The notes under the pieces are model-generated. The model ran no database searches, was not told the origin of the DNA, and saw nothing but the letters and a program-made list of their open reading frames with translations. Source: JAFDZW01 sp964404255 (GTDB lineage: Bacteria > Bacteroidota > Ignavibacteria > Palsa-1295). Taken from it: a DNA stretch of 64,000 bases. The DNA lies in assembly GCA_964404255.1 (NCBI GenBank), contig CAYOJJ010000008.1, forward strand, positions 62,001 through 126,000, read 5' to 3'. Positions 48,552 to 57,693 of the stretch are shown one piece after another. Position 1 is the stretch's first letter. Each line of letters opens with the position of its first letter. Made by a program: the position numbers and the translations under genes.

Positions 48552-49959
48552 ATTATTCTTCGGGCTCGCCATTCCCCTTATCTTTTTTTTCTGCTATACT
48601 TCTGTTCATTCGCAACCGCAACATCTTAAGGTTTCGGATAACTATGCCCAGTACGACCGGGATCGCTTAAGCCCGGCTTTTCATAAGAGCCGCAGAGACT
48701 CCGTAGCTGCTTATATGACGGCACGTTCGGTGGCCTTATTCGTATCGGCACCGCCGAAAACAAGAGCGAATGATGTTTCTTACGAATATCATCAAGACCC
48801 GAATTTTTATTATCTCACCGGCCACATTCAGCCGAATGCGGCACTGGTGTTATATAAAAACGAGGCTAATAAGGTAGAAGAGATCCTGTTTGTCGATAAG
48901 AAAGATCCATCCAAAGAAACCTGGACTGGTGTTCGGCTCGGAGTTGAAGGTGCTCGAGAACTTCTTGGATTTAAGAATGCCGCTACGATCGACCGGCTTC
49001 GTCCGATCCTTGATTCATTATTGCCTTTAGCAGATACGTTATATTATTCTACCCCCGAGCCCAATAAAATGACCGATGCCCTGCTCGATTCAACAGTATA
49101 CCTTTCTACGGCTGTCAGAACCTCGATTGAAAAGCATTTTCCAAAAGTAACTCTGGCTTCGCTTTCCAAAGTGCTCGCGAGATTACGAATGATAAAAACG
49201 ACCGAAGAATTGGACTTGATGAGAATTGCGATCGGCATTTCGAATCAGGCACATAACGACATTATGCGAGCAGTGCACCCCGGTTGGTACGAATATGAAA
49301 TTCAGGCGCTTGGAGAATATAATTTCACTAAACGGGGCGCAGAATATACGGGCTATCCCTGTATCGTGGGAAGCGGTAATAACTCTACCATCCTGCACTA
49401 TGAAACTAATCGCCGCCAAACCCAGGATGGCGATTTTATCGAGATGGATATGGGATCGGAATATCATGGGTACTCCGCCGATGTAACGCGAAGTTTTCCG
49501 GTCAATGGGCATTTTACTCCCGAGCAAAAAGCAATTTATGATATTGTCTATGAAGCCCAGGATTCCGGTATTGAAGCGGCACGGATCGGCAATGATTTTA
49601 AGGCACCGCATCAGGCAGCAGTATCAGTCATTCAAAAAGGATTATTGCGTCTTGGTATTATCAAGAATGCCGATGAGTACCGAAAGTATTTTATGCACGG
49701 TACCTCGCATTATCTGGGGCTCGATGTTCACGATGCCGGCACGTATGGCCCATTACAGGAGAATATGGTGATTACGGTAGAACCCGGTATTTATATTCCC
49801 GAAGGCAGCCCCTGCAACCCGAAGTGGTGGAAGATAGGATGCAGGATCGAAGACGATATTCTTATATCCCAGCGTAATCCGATTATTCTTTCTATCGGAT
49901 CGCCCCGTTCTTCTGAAGATGTGGAAGCTTTTATGAATAAAGGAAGAAACCGCAAATGA
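48541..49959 (+). CDS. Exported M24B Xaa-Pro aminopeptidase-type metallopeptidase
   Basis: A 472-residue peptidase with a signal peptide (LFFGLAIPLIFFFCYTSVHS, about 4-24). The N-terminal aminopeptidase P domain (about 35-190, YEYHQDPNFYYLTGHIQPNA) is followed by the M24 catalytic domain with metal ligands in DMGSEYHGYSADVT, HGTSHYLGLDVHD, TVEPGIYIP and GCRIEDDILI. It likely removes residues before proline from peptides in the periplasm or outside the cell. It overlaps phhB by 11 nt and the next gene by 4 nt. Confidence 0.92.
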   Translation: MRSKLFFGLAIPLIFFFCYTSVHSQPQHLKVSDNYAQYDRDRLSPAFHKSRRDSVAAYMTARSVALFVSAPPKTRANDVSYEYHQDPNFYYLTGHIQPNAALVLYKNEANKVEEILFVDKKDPSKETWTGVRLGVEGARELLGFKNAATIDRLRPILDSLLPLADTLYYSTPEPNKMTDALLDSTVYLSTAVRTSIEKHFPKVTLASLSKVLARLRMIKTTEELDLMRIAIGISNQAHNDIMRAVHPGWYEYEIQALGEYNFTKRGAEYTGYPCIVGSGNNSTILHYETNRRQTQDGDFIEMDMGSEYHGYSADVTRSFPVNGHFTPEQKAIYDIVYEAQDSGIEAARIGNDFKAPHQAAVSVIQKGLLRLGIIKNADEYRKYFMHGTSHYLGLDVHDAGTYGPLQENMVITVEPGIYIPEGSPCNPKWWKIGCRIEDDILISQRNPIILSIGSPRSSEDVEAFMNKGRNRK

Positions 49960-51395
49960 GAATACTATTCCCTACCCTCATTCTTTCTTTTTTAGTATTT
50001 TTTACCAATGTCTTTGCCCAGGAAGGATACGAGCATCTTTCACCGATAGCCCATGGAGCCGGTAGAACTTATGTGGTAAACAGCCAGGGCTTATCGGCTG
50101 TCGGATTAAATCCTGCCTTACTCCAACCTCAGGGAAATATTACCTGGACGTTCAATGTCTTTCCCGTCTCCGGCTATGGTATCGATGCCGGCCCCAGCTT
50201 CAAAGATGCGAGCTCTCTTTCAAGCATTTTTAAACCGGAAAATGGAAATATCTCGAAAGAAAAGCGCAAACAAATAGCCGACCTGCTCATGAACGAAAAA
50301 ATGTCCGGCCGGGCCGATGTAGAAATACTTGGAGTTTCCTATCACTCAGATAATATAGGTACTATTGCCTTTACCTGGACTACTCATGCCGCAGCACGAA
50401 CGGTGATTGAAAATTCATTCTTGGACTTGTTGCAACGCTTTGAATCAAAAATAACTCAAGGCCCGGGAGATACCGTTCGAGATTTTGATTTCCAAGGTCT
50501 GTGGTATCATGAATATTCGGCAAGCTATGCTTGCACTTTGTTATCTGCCGCAGTAAAAGATGATGGTATGCTTCGCTCATTGAAAGTGGGTGGAGCATTA
50601 AAATATGTTGTAGGTACCGGTTATATTGGTCTGGATCCCGGTAACTATTTTGGTTTTTCTCCTGGAAATAATAGTGCCGCTATTGATGTCAATTATACTA
50701 TTCGTTCGGCTTACACCTCCGATTTTGACCCTAAAAACGTACCAACCTCTTTCAGCTTCGGTTTTATTACTAATAATCAGGCTGGTAGCGGCTTCGGAAT
50801 TGATCTTGGTGTCAGTGCTGATCTGTTCAAAAGCAGCGATGGCGGTTCCATACTGGGGGTAGGAGCTTCTGTAACAGATATTGGCTCTATTACCTGGTCG
50901 AAAAATGCCACCGTTCGAACGGCAGATCATCTTCACGATACCATTGTATATATCAATGCTTCGAACCCGGACTACACGAGTGTACTCGGCAAAAAATATA
51001 GCGGTAATTTGCAGGATGTCTCCAGTTTTACTACTTCTTTGCCGACGATGTTGCGATTAGGGGCTCGCCTTGATCTTGATCGTTCAGGTATGGGGATAGG
51101 TAGTTTCTCCAGCAAAGCTGCCATCGAATATGCAACCGGGCTTACCGATGTTGTAGGAAGTCTGAATCACTCCCGAATCGGTATCGGCTTGATGCTCGAA
51201 AAGCAAAGTGATATTGCTTCTCTTCGTCTCGAAGGAGGATATGTTTTTCAAAAAGATCAGAATGGTCTTACCTTAGGTGCGGGGACAACCCTTATCAATC
51301 TTATCGATGTGGATTTGGCAACGGCTCATTTTGATGATATTTTCAGTTCATCTGCCCGTACCGATGTTGCGCTGGCCATCAGGCTTCATTTATAA
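49956..51395 (+). CDS. DUF5723-like outer-membrane protein
   Basis: A 479-residue exported protein with a signal peptide (FPTLILSFLVFFTNVFAQE; cleavage probably after VFA near 21). The N-terminal HGAGRTYVVNSQGLSAVGLN followed by PALLQPQG, and the many Gly/aromatic beta strands ending in VALAIRLHL, resemble FadL/DUF5723-type barrels of Bacteroidota. The family is not well characterised. The ATGA overlap with the aminopeptidase gene suggests co-expression. Confidence 0.75.
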   Translation: MRILFPTLILSFLVFFTNVFAQEGYEHLSPIAHGAGRTYVVNSQGLSAVGLNPALLQPQGNITWTFNVFPVSGYGIDAGPSFKDASSLSSIFKPENGNISKEKRKQIADLLMNEKMSGRADVEILGVSYHSDNIGTIAFTWTTHAAARTVIENSFLDLLQRFESKITQGPGDTVRDFDFQGLWYHEYSASYACTLLSAAVKDDGMLRSLKVGGALKYVVGTGYIGLDPGNYFGFSPGNNSAAIDVNYTIRSAYTSDFDPKNVPTSFSFGFITNNQAGSGFGIDLGVSADLFKSSDGGSILGVGASVTDIGSITWSKNATVRTADHLHDTIVYINASNPDYTSVLGKKYSGNLQDVSSFTTSLPTMLRLGARLDLDRSGMGIGSFSSKAAIEYATGLTDVVGSLNHSRIGIGLMLEKQSDIASLRLEGGYVFQKDQNGLTLGAGTTLINLIDVDLATAHFDDIFSSSARTDVALAIRLHL

Positions 51396-51420
51396 TTAAG
51401 GTTTATTTAAGACTAATGGA

Positions 51421-51450
51421 GGTTCTTCGTTGAACGAACCTTATTTTTTT
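51421..51450 (+). terminator. Probable terminator after the DUF5723-like gene
   Basis: GGTTC (51421-51425) pairs with GAACC (51436-51440), with an inner TTC/GAA pairing, followed by TTATTTTTTT. It closes the prfB-to-barrel gene group before korB. Confidence 0.7.
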
Positions 51451-51490
51451 GCTGTTTTTACTGTGCTAAGATTTTAAAGTACAGGAAATT

Positions 51491-52600
51491 ATGGCAGATA
51501 CACCAAAACCACCGACACCCCCACCATTCAAGTCAAGCGGCGCCGGCATTGCTCCACCGCCGATGAAGGCAAAAGCCGCCCCGAATAGTACTGTGGATGT
51601 CCCCGTGGCTGCTCTTACCGCTAAAGATTTTTCTTCCGATCAGGATGTTCGTTGGTGCCCGGGTTGCGGCGATTATTCTATTCTCGCCCAGGTACAGCGT
51701 ACGATGCCCGACTTAAATGCAACTCGTCATCAGACCGTGTTTGTTGCGGGTATCGGCTGTTCATCGCGCTTCCCCTATTACATGAGTACCTATGGCTTTC
51801 ATGGTATTCACGGTCGTGCGCCGGCTATTGCTTCCGGTGTGAAGGCTGCAAACCCGAATCTTTCGGTATGGATCGCTACCGGCGATGGAGATGGTCTCTC
51901 GATCGGTGGTAATCATACGCTTCATATCCTTCGCCGCAATTTCGATGTCAATATCATGCTCTTTAATAACCGTATCTACGGTTTGACCAAAGGACAGTAC
52001 TCTCCTACTTCCGAGCATGGTAAAAAGACAAAATCTACTCCATATGGCTCGATCGATTATCCGCTGAACCCGGTGCATTTCGCCCTCGGGTGTTCTGCTT
52101 CGTTTGTTGCCCGTACGATCGATCGCGATCCGAAGCACATGCAGGAGACCATTAAGCGTGCTACCGCTCATAAGGGTACTTCCTTCATGGAGATCTACCA
52201 GAATTGCAACATCTTCAACGATGGCGCTTTTCTCGATCTTACTGAAAAAGATGTAAAAGACGACCATGTTCTGCTCATGAAACATGGTGAACCTCTTATT
52301 TTCGGCAAAGCAAAAGATAAGTGTATCGTGCTCGAAGGCTTTACCCCGACGGTAAAGAATGTAGCCGATGTTGCTGCTGAAGAGATCTTAAAACACAATG
52401 AAAAGGATCCGATCCTTGCGGCAATTCTCGCCAGAATGGGTGAGATGGAAGGCTTCCCCGTCCCGTTTGGTGTATTCCTTTCTACCGAGCGCCCGACCTA
52501 TGAAGCTGAGATGGCCGAACAGATCGCTGCAGCAAAACAGAAATCGCCTGCCGATCTGAAGAAGCTTCTCAAATCAGGTAATACCTGGACGATCAATTAA
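51491..52600 (+). CDS. korB: 2-oxoacid:ferredoxin oxidoreductase beta subunit
   Basis: TPP- and [4Fe-4S]-bearing subunit of a 2-oxoglutarate-type ferredoxin oxidoreductase, which decarboxylates a 2-oxoacid to acyl-CoA. The 369 residues have cluster cysteines in RWCPGCGDYSIL, GIGCSSRFPYY and NCNIFND, and the TPP-binding GDGDGLSIGGNHTLHILRRN and NNRIYGLTKGQYSPTS. The first 45 residues are Pro/Ala-rich and not part of the family core. The alpha subunit gene, normally adjacent, is absent. The substrate could also be another 2-oxoacid. Confidence 0.93.
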   Translation: MADTPKPPTPPPFKSSGAGIAPPPMKAKAAPNSTVDVPVAALTAKDFSSDQDVRWCPGCGDYSILAQVQRTMPDLNATRHQTVFVAGIGCSSRFPYYMSTYGFHGIHGRAPAIASGVKAANPNLSVWIATGDGDGLSIGGNHTLHILRRNFDVNIMLFNNRIYGLTKGQYSPTSEHGKKTKSTPYGSIDYPLNPVHFALGCSASFVARTIDRDPKHMQETIKRATAHKGTSFMEIYQNCNIFNDGAFLDLTEKDVKDDHVLLMKHGEPLIFGKAKDKCIVLEGFTPTVKNVADVAAEEILKHNEKDPILAAILARMGEMEGFPVPFGVFLSTERPTYEAEMAEQIAAAKQKSPADLKKLLKSGNTWTIN

Positions 52601-52621
52601 TTTCAATTCGATCTCTTTAGG

Positions 52622-52655
52622 AAAAGGCACGCAGGTAATAATGCGTGCTTTTTCA
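52622..52655 (+). terminator. Probable terminator after korB
   Basis: GCACGC (52627-52632) pairs with GCGTGC (52643-52648), extended by an A-run pairing with the T-run after one bulged G, and a 10-nt loop. It lies in the 101-nt gap before the DHH phosphoesterase gene. Confidence 0.65.
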
Positions 52656-52701
52656 TTTACTAGAAGAACGTAGCCGCTTTTCAGACTGTTAGCCACCCCT
52701 T

Positions 52702-53712
52702 ATGTATCCCATTATACAAGAATTTAATCCCGATCAATTTATCGATGTTATTCGCAACAGCGAATCGTTTGTCCTTACTACTCATATTAATCCCGATGGC
52801 GATGCTCTTGGCTCGCAAATCGGTCTTGCCGAGTGGTTGCTTTCGATAGGGAAAAAAGTATCGGTCATTAATTACTCTCCCCTTCCGGAACAATATTATT
52901 TTCTTGAGCATGAGCGTCCTATTATCGAGCAGTATGATAGTGAAAAACATGATGCCCTGATTCTTAAGAGCGATGCATTCTTAATGCTTGATACGAACGA
53001 TCCGGAGCGTACAAAAACGATGGCCGGTTTATTTCCAAAACATACTAATACCGTACTCATCGATCATCATTTAGAGCCAAAAGATTTTGCAAAAGTTAGA
53101 TTGATCGATACCGAAGCCTCCTCTACAGGAGAACTCATCTACCGTCTTATTGAAGAAGGACAAAAAGTATTTGGCGGCCGTATATCGGCAAAAGCAGCGC
53201 AGGCATTATATGTTGCTATCATGACCGATACGGGAAGCTTCCGTTTTCCGCGAACCGATTCAGATGTTTTCCAGATTTGTGCCTCATTGATTGAGCTTGG
53301 CGCTAATCCTGTAACGGCATACAATGATACGTATAATGCGGCCAAACCCTCGCGATTAAAACTGGTTGCAAAAGCTTTGGCATCGCTTCAATTCTTTTTT
53401 GATGAACGTCTTGCGACACAGGTCATTACCCAGGCCGATCTGCATGAAGCAGGGGCTAATGCCGAGGAGGTCGATGGTTTTGTTCAATTTCCTTTGCAAA
53501 TTGGCTCTCTTGATTTTTCGATCTTTTTCTTACAACTGCAGGAAGGATGGAAGATCAGCTTCCGCTCACGAGGAGATAAATCGGCAGCAGAAGTGGCAAA
53601 GCATTTTGGAGGAAATGGTCATTTTCATGCCGCCGGCGCTCGCATACGGCAGGAAATATCATACGACGATCTGCTACAGCAGGTCTGCGATGCCGTGGCA
53701 AAGCAATTATAA
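52702..53712 (+). CDS. nrnA: DHH-family phosphoesterase, NrnA type
   Basis: Degrades nanoRNA dinucleotides and/or 3'-phosphoadenosine 5'-phosphate. The 336 residues have the DHH domain (HINPDGDALGSQIG; LDTND; LIDHHLEP) and a DHHA1 domain near the C terminus (SFRSRGDKSAAEVAKHFGGN, GHFHAAGARI). Its stop codon is one nucleotide from the stop of the convergent sensor-kinase gene. The choice between NrnA and a c-di-AMP-related relative is not certain, but the length fits NrnA. Confidence 0.9.
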   Translation: MYPIIQEFNPDQFIDVIRNSESFVLTTHINPDGDALGSQIGLAEWLLSIGKKVSVINYSPLPEQYYFLEHERPIIEQYDSEKHDALILKSDAFLMLDTNDPERTKTMAGLFPKHTNTVLIDHHLEPKDFAKVRLIDTEASSTGELIYRLIEEGQKVFGGRISAKAAQALYVAIMTDTGSFRFPRTDSDVFQICASLIELGANPVTAYNDTYNAAKPSRLKLVAKALASLQFFFDERLATQVITQADLHEAGANAEEVDGFVQFPLQIGSLDFSIFFLQLQEGWKISFRSRGDKSAAEVAKHFGGNGHFHAAGARIRQEISYDDLLQQVCDAVAKQL

Positions 53713-53713
53713 C

Positions 53714-56700
53714 TTATGACTGCGCTGTTCCTTCGCGCGAAGGCAACTCTATAAAGAAAGTCGTACCTTTTCCAAGCACGCTTTCTACCCTGATAGTACC
53801 ACTCATATCGGTAATTGTCTTTTTCACGATAGCAAGTCCTAACCCCATCCCGCTTGTCTTAGTAGAAAAGTTAGGATCGAATGCTTTTCTAAGTGTTTCT
53901 TCATTCATACCGGCGCCTGAATCGCTGATCTTAAGATAGATAAGCCCCGAACGTTCTTCAGCTGTTACAAGAATGATCCCCCATTTATCGATCGCCTGAA
54001 GTGCATTTTTGATCAGGTTAACCAACGCGCGCCTGAATTCTTCCTCGTCACCATAAATACGGCCGATGGATTGTGGAATATCGACAGCAAATCTGATCCG
54101 GGAACGTTCGGCATCGAATAACGCGACAGCGCTATCGACAACCTTCGGGAGCGAAATAAATCCGTAGCGGCGGCGCGGCATTTCTCCGAACCGTGCAAAC
54201 TCCGTAGCAATGCGCGTCATGACATCGATCTGTTCGTTCAGGGTTCGAAGTACGCGACGGAAGATATTTTGGAAGTTCGTATCCTGGTGTTCAAAGGCGT
54301 GCTGAACATGTTGAATAGAAAGCTTCATCGGTGTCAGTGGATTCTTGATCTCATGCGCCACCTGTCGCGCCATTTCTCTCCAGGCGCCTTCACGCTCGGT
54401 TTGGGCGACTCGCTCGCGGCTTGTCGCCAGCTCCTTAGTCATTGTATTAAAGGCCTCGATCACTTCACCAATCTCATCGCTTCGCTGGCTTGGCAGTGTA
54501 ACAGCGAGACTGCCGGAGGCGATAGTTTCCACGGCCTCTTTGATCTGCCGCAACGGACGGACACTACGGGCCGCAAGATAAGATGCAAATCCTAATATCA
54601 GCAAAGCCATAACGGTCATACCATCGAAAATATAGGCATTGACATGTTGTTGCAGCGTCGTATAATTTTCAAGCTGCTGCACGACCATGATCTTATATTT
54701 GGGATTGCTATTGCCGGGACCGGCAGCACTGATCCATACATTTAACGGAGTCGATTGCACAGATGAGGCGATCGTCGTTTCGCTATTCGAACGTTCGGCC
54801 AGCTTCCAATCGAAGGTTGTCGGAAGAATGACCGGCAGTAATGCGTGTTCAAAGCAATCCGGGCAAGTCGAACGATAGAGGATATTTTGATCGGTAAATA
54901 GCGCCAGGTCGCAATTACGCGCAGCCGCTTCATGATCGAGTTGCTGTTGGATATGAGTGGAATCATTAAAAAGTACCGGCAAAAGCTGGTTTTTAATTCC
55001 GGAAGTCTTTGTACTAAACGATTCTTCTGAGGCGGCATTGATGGCCGTTTTTAGTGAGGATTCCACAACGCGCGAAATGACAAAAAACGATATAATAATC
55101 GCCGCCAGCACAATAAGCAGCGAGCGCTCTTGCAGCGAAAGCATAACGATTCGCTTCTGCTGTTCGATCACTCTCCATAGCAGGAGAAATAGACAACAAC
55201 ATAACGAAAAGACAAGAGAAATATCGATAACCTCTGCCGCGATATGCAGAAAGTCCTTAAAAGAAGCGAAGGGTATAAACGCGATCGCGCGGGTACGTTC
55301 CGGGGTCAGGCGTTCGGAAGAGACATAGATATAGTCATGAGATGGTGTTTCGTAGCTCCCTTCTCTACTGTAGGAGTTTCGTAATTGGGAATAATCGAAA
55401 TATCCCTCTGGAAACCGCCCCTGCAGAATATGTCCGGCCTCGGGATCGACCAAAGCAAAGCCCGAATAGAGTTTTTCAAATGAAATATTATTGGATGCCC
55501 ATAAAATATCGCTCAACCGATCCGAAGGCAATAACCGATGCTGCTCCTGATAAAATAAGTGTAAATGCATGGTAATGGGTATTCCCCAAAAACCGGAATT
55601 TGCCGTCGTATCGGAAATGGAGACACTATGTAACGATCTGTCCTGGGCCTTACTGCTATCGGCAGCGAATAGAAACCCGCTACCCGTTTGATCGATCGAA
55701 TAGAGGCGTTCATTTAATGTATGACCTACTATCTCAAATGATAGTTTATATTCCGGATGACTTAGAATAAAATTTCGCCAGAATAAAAAACTATGCAGGA
55801 GAAACGCCTGCTTATCTTTAATGGAAGTATCTTTTATTGTAGTCGCATACTCTTTGAGTGTAGCTGCAGCAAAGGTTTCGTTGTAGGCTTCGCTCGGATA
55901 AAGGGTTTTTGCTATTTTAATTCGTGCTTGCCGTGTGGCAATAGCGATCCGCGCCTGCTCTAATTGAAAAGAATATAAAACCGCTCCGAAAGCGATCAAA
56001 TAGGTTAAGAGTGTTATACTTGGTCTTCCAATGGGTTTCGAAGTAAAGAACTGCTGGCTTGCCGTTAGGCGGGCTGCTCTAAAAAAAGATGCGATAAGAA
56101 GAACTCCAATTGCTACATTCCAGCCAAACTGATGATAATCGAGGCTAACGACCGAAAAAAGTATGAAAAGTTGAATTAAAAGAAATAGGTAGAGGATGGG
56201 TCCATGAAATGTCCGGTTCGAAACATATTGCCTGGTAAGACGAAATTCAATAATATGGGAATAGTGAATAACAAGTAAAATAATAGCAGCACATAACGAT
56301 AAGGCCAGCGATTGTGAGAGGCTGGAACCGATAATAGCCGTGATGCCCCCGATCGAATCGGTAAGCGGTTCGAGTACGAATTGGCAATAGAAGTTATATC
56401 CAAGGAATAATAAAGCCGGTAGAAGCAGTAAGCTAGAAGTATATAATATATAGGTCGCAAGGTGCCGGTTAGAATTTTCTTTTGAACTATAAAATATATG
56501 GGTCGGGATAAATGCAAGAAAGACCAGCAGCAAGACCTCAGAAATGATCTGTTGTAACGGGTCAAAGAAGAACCCTTCAGCCGATAATGGCAGGACGGCA
56601 CAATGCAGATAAGGAAACAACGAAAGAAGGAAAACCGGCCATACACTCAAATAGAGAATGAGCCTAATGCCGATCATAATAGCTGCAACACTGAAGATTA

Positions 56701-57679
56701 ACCTCTGCCCTTGTAAGCGTTGGTGCTGCATTCGTTCGCTATAAAGATGATACAGTATTGCCAGAAGAATAAGCACTAACACTATTTCGGCTCCTGCTCC
56801 GACGAGCGCCATACCGCCAGCCTCATTACCCTGTCCTTCATGAAGCCAATAGTTTGAATCGAGCTTGAGGCTTCCAAAGGTCGTCGTCCGGTCATTACTA
56901 TCAATAAATAATAAATGTTCGACCGGAGTAGGAGTCAGAACTTTTGAATTGCTAATATATATTCCCCGCTTGATAGAATCGTCAGCATCGCGCCAGAGCC
57001 ACCGGGTATGGTTGCTCTCAGCAAGATCGTTGGCAGCTATTTTATATTTAATCAGGATATACCCACTATAAGTACCTTGTTTATTGACGATCTTTCGAGC
57101 CGATACATAATAAAGATTGAATTCATCGCTATCGATGATTGTAAACTTGTTTCGGCGTTCGAGGGTCTTGCCATAGAGATATACAGTATCGAATCCCGGC
57201 GAACACAGGCTCTCAGTGTACCAGCTTTGAAGACGATTGTTCTGGTCGTAGTAAGCAAAACTTAGTTTTCGTTGTTCGTTCGATCGTTTTTCAACCGATC
57301 CGAGAGAATGTCGATAGAGCCAAAGATCGCGATAATTTTTTAAGAAGAGTGCTGATGCCTGGCGGCTCAGTAACTGCCCATAAAAGGGAGTTTGAGGATC
57401 TATACTAATGGAATCGAGTACAAACTGAGAAGAAAAATGTATCTTCTGAAGTTCAGCCTGAATACTTTTCGCAAAGCGGGTTTTAAGAATTTCTTTTTGT
57501 ACATCGGGAGCAGGCTTAAAAGCAAGATCGAGAAGATTGATGGCAACTGCTAAAGAAAAAACAATAGATACTGTTACAACGATACGTTTGAGGATTCTAT
57601 GCTGCCCCAAATACTCAAGCAGGCCTTTCCAAAGGTCGACGAGATCGCGCCTGAATAATGAAAAGCCTTTGAATGCCAT
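53714..57679 (-). CDS. Very large membrane sensor histidine kinase (orphan)
   Basis: A 1321-residue kinase. From the N terminus: a membrane helix (33-51), an extracytoplasmic region (about 55-290), a block of about eight membrane helices (291-572), a second extracytoplasmic region (about 575-805), two helices (811-836, 852-872), a third sensor region (875-1012), a helix (1015-1037), HAMP (about 1038-1090), HisKA with His1109 in AHEIKNPLTPMK, and HATPase (NLIKNALQA, SDSGAG, GMGLGLAIVKK). The C-terminal half resembles NtrY-type kinases. It follows pyrC by 14 nt, with no response regulator beside it. Signal and partner are unknown. Confidence 0.9.
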   Translation of the reverse strand: MAFKGFSLFRRDLVDLWKGLLEYLGQHRILKRIVVTVSIVFSLAVAINLLDLAFKPAPDVQKEILKTRFAKSIQAELQKIHFSSQFVLDSISIDPQTPFYGQLLSRQASALFLKNYRDLWLYRHSLGSVEKRSNEQRKLSFAYYDQNNRLQSWYTESLCSPGFDTVYLYGKTLERRNKFTIIDSDEFNLYYVSARKIVNKQGTYSGYILIKYKIAANDLAESNHTRWLWRDADDSIKRGIYISNSKVLTPTPVEHLLFIDSNDRTTTFGSLKLDSNYWLHEGQGNEAGGMALVGAGAEIVLVLILLAILYHLYSERMQHQRLQGQRLIFSVAAIMIGIRLILYLSVWPVFLLSLFPYLHCAVLPLSAEGFFFDPLQQIISEVLLLVFLAFIPTHIFYSSKENSNRHLATYILYTSSLLLLPALLFLGYNFYCQFVLEPLTDSIGGITAIIGSSLSQSLALSLCAAIILLVIHYSHIIEFRLTRQYVSNRTFHGPILYLFLLIQLFILFSVVSLDYHQFGWNVAIGVLLIASFFRAARLTASQQFFTSKPIGRPSITLLTYLIAFGAVLYSFQLEQARIAIATRQARIKIAKTLYPSEAYNETFAAATLKEYATTIKDTSIKDKQAFLLHSFLFWRNFILSHPEYKLSFEIVGHTLNERLYSIDQTGSGFLFAADSSKAQDRSLHSVSISDTTANSGFWGIPITMHLHLFYQEQHRLLPSDRLSDILWASNNISFEKLYSGFALVDPEAGHILQGRFPEGYFDYSQLRNSYSREGSYETPSHDYIYVSSERLTPERTRAIAFIPFASFKDFLHIAAEVIDISLVFSLCCCLFLLLWRVIEQQKRIVMLSLQERSLLIVLAAIIISFFVISRVVESSLKTAINAASEESFSTKTSGIKNQLLPVLFNDSTHIQQQLDHEAAARNCDLALFTDQNILYRSTCPDCFEHALLPVILPTTFDWKLAERSNSETTIASSVQSTPLNVWISAAGPGNSNPKYKIMVVQQLENYTTLQQHVNAYIFDGMTVMALLILGFASYLAARSVRPLRQIKEAVETIASGSLAVTLPSQRSDEIGEVIEAFNTMTKELATSRERVAQTEREGAWREMARQVAHEIKNPLTPMKLSIQHVQHAFEHQDTNFQNIFRRVLRTLNEQIDVMTRIATEFARFGEMPRRRYGFISLPKVVDSAVALFDAERSRIRFAVDIPQSIGRIYGDEEEFRRALVNLIKNALQAIDKWGIILVTAEERSGLIYLKISDSGAGMNEETLRKAFDPNFSTKTSGMGLGLAIVKKTITDMSGTIRVESVLGKGTTFFIELPSREGTAQS

Positions 57680-57693
57680 GTATTCTCTACGAA

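Noticed and set aside
56176..56646. 156-codon Ser/Arg/Tyr-rich frame inside the sensor-kinase gene on the same strand
   Set aside because: It is a shifted frame of the hydrophobic helices of the kinase; the kinase reading explains the sequence better.
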